DNA from: Sclerotinia nivalis
Taxonomy: Eukaryota; Ascomycota; Leotiomycetes; Helotiales; Sclerotiniaceae
Length of the DNA: 64,000 nucleotides
NCBI GenBank assembly: GCA_029531795.1
Contig: JAPEIS010000016.1
Span: forward strand, 434,001 to 498,000
Direction: 5' to 3'
Shown here one piece after another: positions 58,506-64,000 of the stretch. Within the stretch, counting starts at the first letter, position 1, and every line of letters starts with the position of its first letter. Under the pieces are notes generated by a model. That model was not told the DNA's origin, searched no databases, and saw nothing but the letters and a program-made list of their open reading frames with translations. A program made the translations under genes and the position numbers.

Positions 58506-60287
58506 AGTAAAACACTGTCCGTAATTATTGCGAAAAAAAAATCGAGTCCAGCTGCAATACGTAAATCATGGAAAGGCTGGCCTCACAACTCTTAGAAAAA
58601 CACGATAAATGGCAACTCAATGATGGGAGTGGACAGGATTTTATTAGAGCTGCTCCAGGCTTAGGCCTTTGCATTGTGTAGCAGAATAGACAAATCGTTT
58701 TGTCTTCATCCCATCGTGTTGACTGAATTTGACTTTCAGGACGGAGGTAATGGCTGAGTCTGCCTGTTTTGCTTGGTCAAAGTATAGAGTAGATGAGATA
58801 TAAAAAGAATAAGGCTGAAGGATAAGAATGATTGGTCGCCTTGACAACTGTAGAACAAAAGATTTCACGCCAAACGATACTAGTTTCAAAAATCATCAAA
58901 AAAGACAATCCCAGGCATTGAAAAAGTCTGGGCGTGGCAATGCTTAGCCCAGGCACTAATTATCTTCACGAAATCCCTTTTCTAAGCACATTACATTCCA
59001 AAGTGCCATCAGAATGGGAAGAAGTAATTTAGGGATTCATGTTAATCCGGTAACAAATGATAGTAATTGACAATGCAGCAATGCGCAGTCTCTCAATATT
59101 TGTGGTCACTTAGTTGCATGGCAGGATTTCGATTAGGCTTTGAATACGGACGTGATCAGTCAGTGGATGACTAGCACATGGACTCATCATTCAGTCCGGG
59201 GTAACGGATATCTAAAGATGCGTGCACACAGATTTCTCGTTGATTTGACGATGTTTCATGATATTGAGCATGTCAAATGAAGTAGAAGCAACGAAAAACA
59301 GAAAAGACAGAGAAAAGCCCTACAGAAACCGTAGAACCACGAATATGGAGAACTTTGTTTCCGCACAGCGGCGGATCGATAACCTGCGCTACATGTCCCT
59401 GAACACCTCCTACCAAGTTTCATGTATTCTATAATGCTTCTATTCCGCGGCCTCGGACGATAATGCTACTGCCATCTACTGGCCCCTACACAAGATGCGC
59501 GTAGTCTCGTACTCGCATTCCATAACAGATGGCTCCATAAGCTGTTATGTTCACCATTGCAATATGTATGCTAGATATAAAACACACTCAACTTCGAGTT
59601 TTGGATTTCATGGACGAAGTAGATCCGTAGTTTCTTTCGATAATAGAATTTACATGCCGTGCAGGAACTAGAAAATATACCCCAAATCGCATTGGTAACT
59701 GCGCCAACGCTTTCAAGGGCATGTAGCTAAAATTCAACGGGAAACTATCCCTCCCCATAGACAATTGAACTGAAGCAATAGCTGGTCTCTTTCGACGCAG
59801 GCTAGCCCATTTGCAGAAGCTTGTTCGTAGCAATTGATTGTATTGGATCGAGACTTGATAAATTCAATGCACACATCGCTGTCATGAGGGGAATACCAAC
59901 AACCAATGGAAAGTAATTAGTTGAACTTGGTGTATGCTATTGCCCGAGATCTTTTTTTCTCTGTGTTTGCTATCAGGCGGGGTTGGCATGAAAGGTAGTC
60001 GAGCTGAGATTGGGCACTCCCAGATGCCTCAATCATGATCGGCTGCTGTGCTGTACCTCCAGATTATTGCGCCTTCTTTGTCTTGAGCTTTTCTGGTGGT
60101 ATTTTGAGAGTTTAAATATTATATCTCGATGTTTGTAATCTGTTAATAAGGAAATCTAATGATGTCTGAATTTCATTCTTTCAATAGAGTTCACAACCCC
60201 ACAAACACAAACATCGGCTACTGTCGGGCATTTCAGAGCTTTTTTCAAGCGATGCGATAATCCCAATATCCCCTCCATCATCAAAAA
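58506..60287. other. intergenic between divergent genes
   Basis: 1.8 kb between the SulP and BCS1 starts, presumably with both promoters. No further gene is supported. Confidence 0.5.
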
Positions 60288-61670
60288 ATGCCCGACCCAA
60301 CAACATCGCTGACAACTCTCGATGCACTATTCAACAATCCTGTCTTCGCCGGAGGTATCGGTCTTGCAGGACTTGGGGCTTCTGCCGCCATAGGACGACG
60401 TTTCATGATACTAGGAGCTTCCACCATCAAACGACGTCTTTTGGTGAATCTCGAAATCAGTAAAGAGGACCCATCATATCAATGGATCTTAGCATGGCTA
60501 TGTCTCCCTCGACCACCTGGAGGTTTCATCGCATCAAGAATTACCCGTATTCATGACTATTCTATGCGGACGACCGGCGAACAATTAGAAGGTGGTCCAT
60601 CATCTGCGACATTTCTTGCGCAACCAGGGTATGGCAGGCACATTGTCCAGCATAAGAATGCATTCATACTGGTTCAGCGGGAGAAGCAAAGCAGTCATAA
60701 TATGAATACTGGTGTACCGCATGAGACGATCACTCTACGAACATTATACGCCCATCGACATATATTCGCGGATATATTTGCAGAAGCACATCAATTGGCT
60801 GCGACACAGCGCGAAGGGAAGACGGTAGTTTACAAAAGTATGGGAATGGAATGGAGGCAATTTGGGGATGCGCGACGGAAACGGCCACTGAGCTCTGTGA
60901 TCTTGGACGAAGGAGTCAAGGAACGAATTCTGGATGATGTGACGGATTTCCTCGGGCGGCAGCAGTGGTATGTGGAACGAGGAATACCTTACCGAAGAGG
61001 TTATCTTCTGTATGGTCCACCTGGGAGTGGAAAAACCTCATTCATACAGGCCTTAGCTGGGGAACTGAATTTTGGGGTCGCAATGATAAATCTGAGCGAG
61101 CGGGGAATGACAGACGACAAATTGGTCCATTTCCTCACCAAATTACCTCCGAGAACGTTTGTACTGCTGGAAGATGCAGATGCTGCGTTTGTGAATAGAA
61201 GACAGGTGGATTCCGATGGATACTCAGGCGCGACTGTTACGTTTTCGGGTTTGTTAAATGCACTGGACGGGGTGGCAGCCGGCGAAGAAAGAATTGCCTT
61301 TCTTACCACAAATCATATTGATCGCCTGGACGCCGCTCTGATCCGACCTGGGCGTGTCGATATGATAGAACGAATTGGGGAAGCTACGAGATACCAAGCC
61401 GGGGAGATGTGGGATAGATTCTATGGTGACATTGACAAAGATGGAAATGGAAAAAGGCGATTCCTAGCAAAGCTAGAAAGTTTGGGGCTTGTTGCCAACG
61501 AAGAAGGTAAAACGATTGAGCCGGAGCTTCACACAAGTATGGCTGCTATACAGGGACTTTTTGTGTTTAACAAGGACAGCATGGAAGGAGCCATTGATAT
61601 GGTTGAGGGATTAATACCGAGAATCTACGAGCCTCATACCCTTGAGAATGGGATCAAGGTAACAGCCTGA
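60288..61670 (+). CDS. BCS1-type mitochondrial AAA ATPase
   Basis: Single exon, 460 aa. An N-terminal hydrophobic segment (~19-42) is followed by a basic stretch (RR, KRR), the internal-targeting layout of BCS1. The BCS1 N-domain spans ~45-205. The AAA domain has Walker A GPPGSGKT (243-250), Walker B FVLLEDAD (291-298), sensor TTNH, and an arginine-finger region ALIRPGRVD (350-358). BCS1 proteins insert the Rieske iron-sulfur protein into respiratory complex III from the inner membrane. The match to yeast BCS1 in length and order is good, but fungi carry several BCS1-like paralogs, so I leave the symbol blank. Confidence 0.88.
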   Translation: MPDPTTSLTTLDALFNNPVFAGGIGLAGLGASAAIGRRFMILGASTIKRRLLVNLEISKEDPSYQWILAWLCLPRPPGGFIASRITRIHDYSMRTTGEQLEGGPSSATFLAQPGYGRHIVQHKNAFILVQREKQSSHNMNTGVPHETITLRTLYAHRHIFADIFAEAHQLAATQREGKTVVYKSMGMEWRQFGDARRKRPLSSVILDEGVKERILDDVTDFLGRQQWYVERGIPYRRGYLLYGPPGSGKTSFIQALAGELNFGVAMINLSERGMTDDKLVHFLTKLPPRTFVLLEDADAAFVNRRQVDSDGYSGATVTFSGLLNALDGVAAGEERIAFLTTNHIDRLDAALIRPGRVDMIERIGEATRYQAGEMWDRFYGDIDKDGNGKRRFLAKLESLGLVANEEGKTIEPELHTSMAAIQGLFVFNKDSMEGAIDMVEGLIPRIYEPHTLENGIKVTA

Positions 61671-61887
61671 GCTTCGATAGTACTTGTAAGGTAGTATAAA
61701 GCATCACTGTACATATATTTTTGTATAACAGCACCGATACAGAAAGCATATCCGATGGAGAAAGCGTTCATCGAAGCTTTGTTTCATTGCCATGATATCC
61801 TACAATTACAACCAATTCTTCGCTCCCTCCATTGCACCGAATTATTCCCCTCCCTCCAAGGGACATTGTCATTGCATTCGTTCCAGT

Positions 61888-62208
61888 TTACTGAGCGACT
61901 GCGCTTCTTCCACTATTCTCAGGTAAACCCTCCTCATCGCCAGGCTCTCGGTAAGTCTCGACCGGCTTAGCATGTCTGGGTTTTTCATCTACGATGTTGC
62001 TCTCATCAATACCGACCCTGTCTTCCGCGGTTTCTATACATTGCTATCAGCTCAGGTCAACCTTACGGAGTATGAATGAAAACTAATCACCTTCGACAGG
62101 AGCGTCATCACTCTGTACTTGGACTGGTTCCTCCTTGTCGCCGGAGCCGGAGACGTAACTGTCGTCTTTGTAGTCTCCCTCTGGAACAACTTCTACCTTA
62201 GCTGACAT
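61888..62208 (-). CDS. small acidic protein, CHZ-like (histone chaperone domain-like)
   Basis: Found by joining splice sites: exon 1 62091-62208, a 57 bp intron 62034-62090 (GTGATT donor, TATAG acceptor, phase 1), exon 2 61888-62033, total 87 aa. The product is strongly acidic and hydrophilic (KDDSYVSGSGDKEEPVQ, then IDESNIVDEKPR and YREPGDEEGLP). Fungal proteins with this DESNI...EPGDEEGLP pattern are annotated as CHZ-type H2A.Z chaperone domain proteins; I recall the pattern but cannot verify it. It is convergent with the BCS1-type gene, about 220 bp away. Nuclear function is inferred only. Confidence 0.7.
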
Positions 62209-63424
62209 GATGAAAATAAGTGATTTTTGTAACGCGGTTTTGGTAAGGTGGTGTTTGGTTAGCTGGTTCTTTTCTGAAGAGACTTGTGTATGTTTTGTTA
62301 AGGCAAGATGAGAAGAAATCTGGGGGCGAGAGTTTTACTTGTACTGATCTTAGCTGTACCCCTAGATGAGGAAGCTCTTTGTCGAGAACGTGGTAGAACG
62401 GTGGTGACGTCATAAATCCTCGAATGAAATTCCCAGCCCTTCAATCACAGAGACTTTTCAAGACATTTCCTGCCTCCATTGCGTCGATGATTAGGTTTCC
62501 CTACCTCGATGCATCATACATTATGCTAGCAATAAGAAAGACTACGTCAGGTTCTAGTCTCCCGGAGGTCCCTCCTGGAGGTGGCTTGCAGTAGCTCTCC
62601 CGTTAGGCTTGCAGTAGCTTCCCTGGTCCTTTGATACGTCAGGTACGTGATTGAATGGCGTATAGCTTGCATGGAGAATGCTGAATGCCATGTCCGGCAC
62701 CTGTAAGATGAGATTCCCTCGAAAGATATCAAGGTAGGTATGTGAATCCCACTTGTAAATTGATGAATATCTATGATGATATAATCAACCCATGCCACTG
62801 GGTGTCGCCTCATCTTTTCAGGTTTCCACACCAAGCATGAGCTAGCATATTAGCCTTGTATCTCCGCGTCCCGTTTCCTGGTGCACCATCTAATTATGCA
62901 ATTTACTCGGGATTCCTTGATTAGTAAATAATAGATCTCTTCTTACAGACCGGATTGAAAGGTACAGGTCAAATCGAGAAATGTCCTCGACTTCTGTGAG
63001 TTATAAAAGCTATTCTCCTACTATGTGTTACGACAGAGCTATGAGATGGCTTACATCACCCGAGAACTTATGTAATACAAAGGATTTAGAGGAGATGATT
63101 CGGATTATTATCCCTGGATACACATTGGAAAGGCGGAAACTAGGACAAAAAGAAAACCAAGAAAACGTATGAAACACAGGTGAAAACTAGAGGAAAATTA
63201 GAAAGTTGATAATTGATAGAATACTAAAGTTCCTAATTCCTATTTTCCAAATACGAATCTTGAGGTGAAGTCTCTAAGATTGTCGGTCATATCTATGTCA
63301 ATGGATTACGTAAGTACAAAACAATCTTAGTGAGATGCAAAATCAGGGATTATTGGTCATCGCGGGGTAATCCATTGCATCAGCCTCAACCTTCAATCAC
63401 ATCCACCACTTCACAGCCCTAGCC
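62209..63424. other. intergenic
   Basis: About 1.2 kb holding the divergent promoters of the small acidic gene and the riboflavin synthase gene. A 63-codon plus ORF (62981-63172) has no recognised domain. Confidence 0.45.
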
Positions 63425-64000
63425 ATGTTTACTGGTCTTGTTGAGATCAAGGGAGGTATGTAAAGAATACTCAATCCCAATTGAATTTCACTAACAATCA
63501 CCAGTTGTCTCCGACATCAAACTCGACAGTCAATATGGAGCCACCCTCACCATCAGCAACGCCTCCTCCATCCTCACCGACTGCAAACTCGGCGACAGCA
63601 TAGCCGTAAACGGCATTTGTCTCACCGTCACAACCTTCACCAGCGATAGTTTTACCGTCGGCTGCGCCCCGGAAACTCTTCGCCGCACAAATGTCGGTTC
63701 TCTTCAAGTAAACTCCGAAGTCAATCTCGAACGCGCCGTTTCCGCAGATACACGTATGGGAGGACATTTCGTACAAGGACATGTGGATACGGTTGCTGAG
63801 TTAATAAAGAGGGAAGAGGATGGAGAGGCTTTGACGCTGAGATTGAAACCGAGAGATAAACAGGTTTTGAGATATATTGTGGAGAAGGGATATGTCACGC
63901 TTGATGGGGCTAGCTTGACGATTACAAAGGTTGATGAGGAGTGGTTTGAAATTATGTTGATTGCGTATACGCAGACGAAAATTGTGACGGCGCTGAAGAA
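63425..64000 (+). CDS. RIB5: riboflavin synthase alpha chain (5' part)
   Basis: Exon 1 63425-63455, a 49 bp intron 63456-63504 (GTATGT donor, CAG acceptor, phase 1), exon 2 from 63505, running off the right edge. MFTGLVE is the invariant start of riboflavin synthase. The first lumazine-binding repeat follows: GDSIAVNGICLTV, FTVGCAPETLRRTN, NLERAV, MGGHFVQGHVDTV. The second begins at KGYVTLDGASLTI. The enzyme dismutates two 6,7-dimethyl-8-ribityllumazine molecules to riboflavin. Only the stop and the last part of the second repeat are outside the window. Confidence 0.95.

Overview
The window looks like a filamentous ascomycete chromosome segment. Supporting signs are short 45-80 bp introns with GTRNGT donors, GPI-type cell-surface proteins, GH53 and GH55 wall-degrading enzymes, a fungal NRPS-like reductase, a highly reducing polyketide synthase (HR-PKS), and AT-rich transposon blocks whose copies differ mainly by C:G to T:A transitions (RIP-like). 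A Leotiomycete (Botrytis/Sclerotinia relative) is my guess from the gene repertoire; the sequence does not prove it.

Layout. 0.5-3.4 kb: a haloacetate dehalogenase-like hydrolase and a secreted Cys-rich GPI-type protein. 4.2-19.4 kb: an AT-rich nested transposon block. A decayed Tad1/I-type LINE (about 6.38 to 19.1 kb, minus strand) is interrupted by an apparently intact Ty1/copia element (7769-13547, LTRs differing by one base that I can see) and by a ~1.1 kb non-autonomous element (16607-17698). A sister of that small element (5138-6224) broke a host gene two hundred bases before the LINE. 20.2-21.2 kb: weak minus-strand ORFs. 23.2-24.4 kb: a GH53 galactanase.

24.7-38.3 kb reads as a dead secondary-metabolite cluster. 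It holds an NRPS-like reductase that has lost the front half of its adenylation domain and carries a frameshift, then a third copy of the small element (28032-28901), then an HR-PKS in two oppositely oriented decayed pieces (KS end-AT on plus, DH-MT-ER-KR-ACP on minus) flanking an intact-looking MFS transporter gene. A single inversion is the simplest account of that order.

38.3-64 kb is ordinary gene space: a DUF7707-like GPI protein, a large amidoligase-domain protein with a long disordered tail, an F-box/2EXR-like protein, a six-exon GH55 beta-1,3-glucanase, a SulP anion transporter with a STAS domain, a BCS1-type AAA ATPase, a small acidic CHZ-like protein found by reading splice sites, and the 5' part of riboflavin synthase running off the right edge. 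Intergenic regions are long and rich in simple repeats.

The most novel item is the small element family. Three copies share the same 5' end, all end in (TCAA)n like the neighbouring LINE, and each is flanked by a perfect 12-14 bp target duplication. This is the signature of a LINE-mobilised non-autonomous retroelement.
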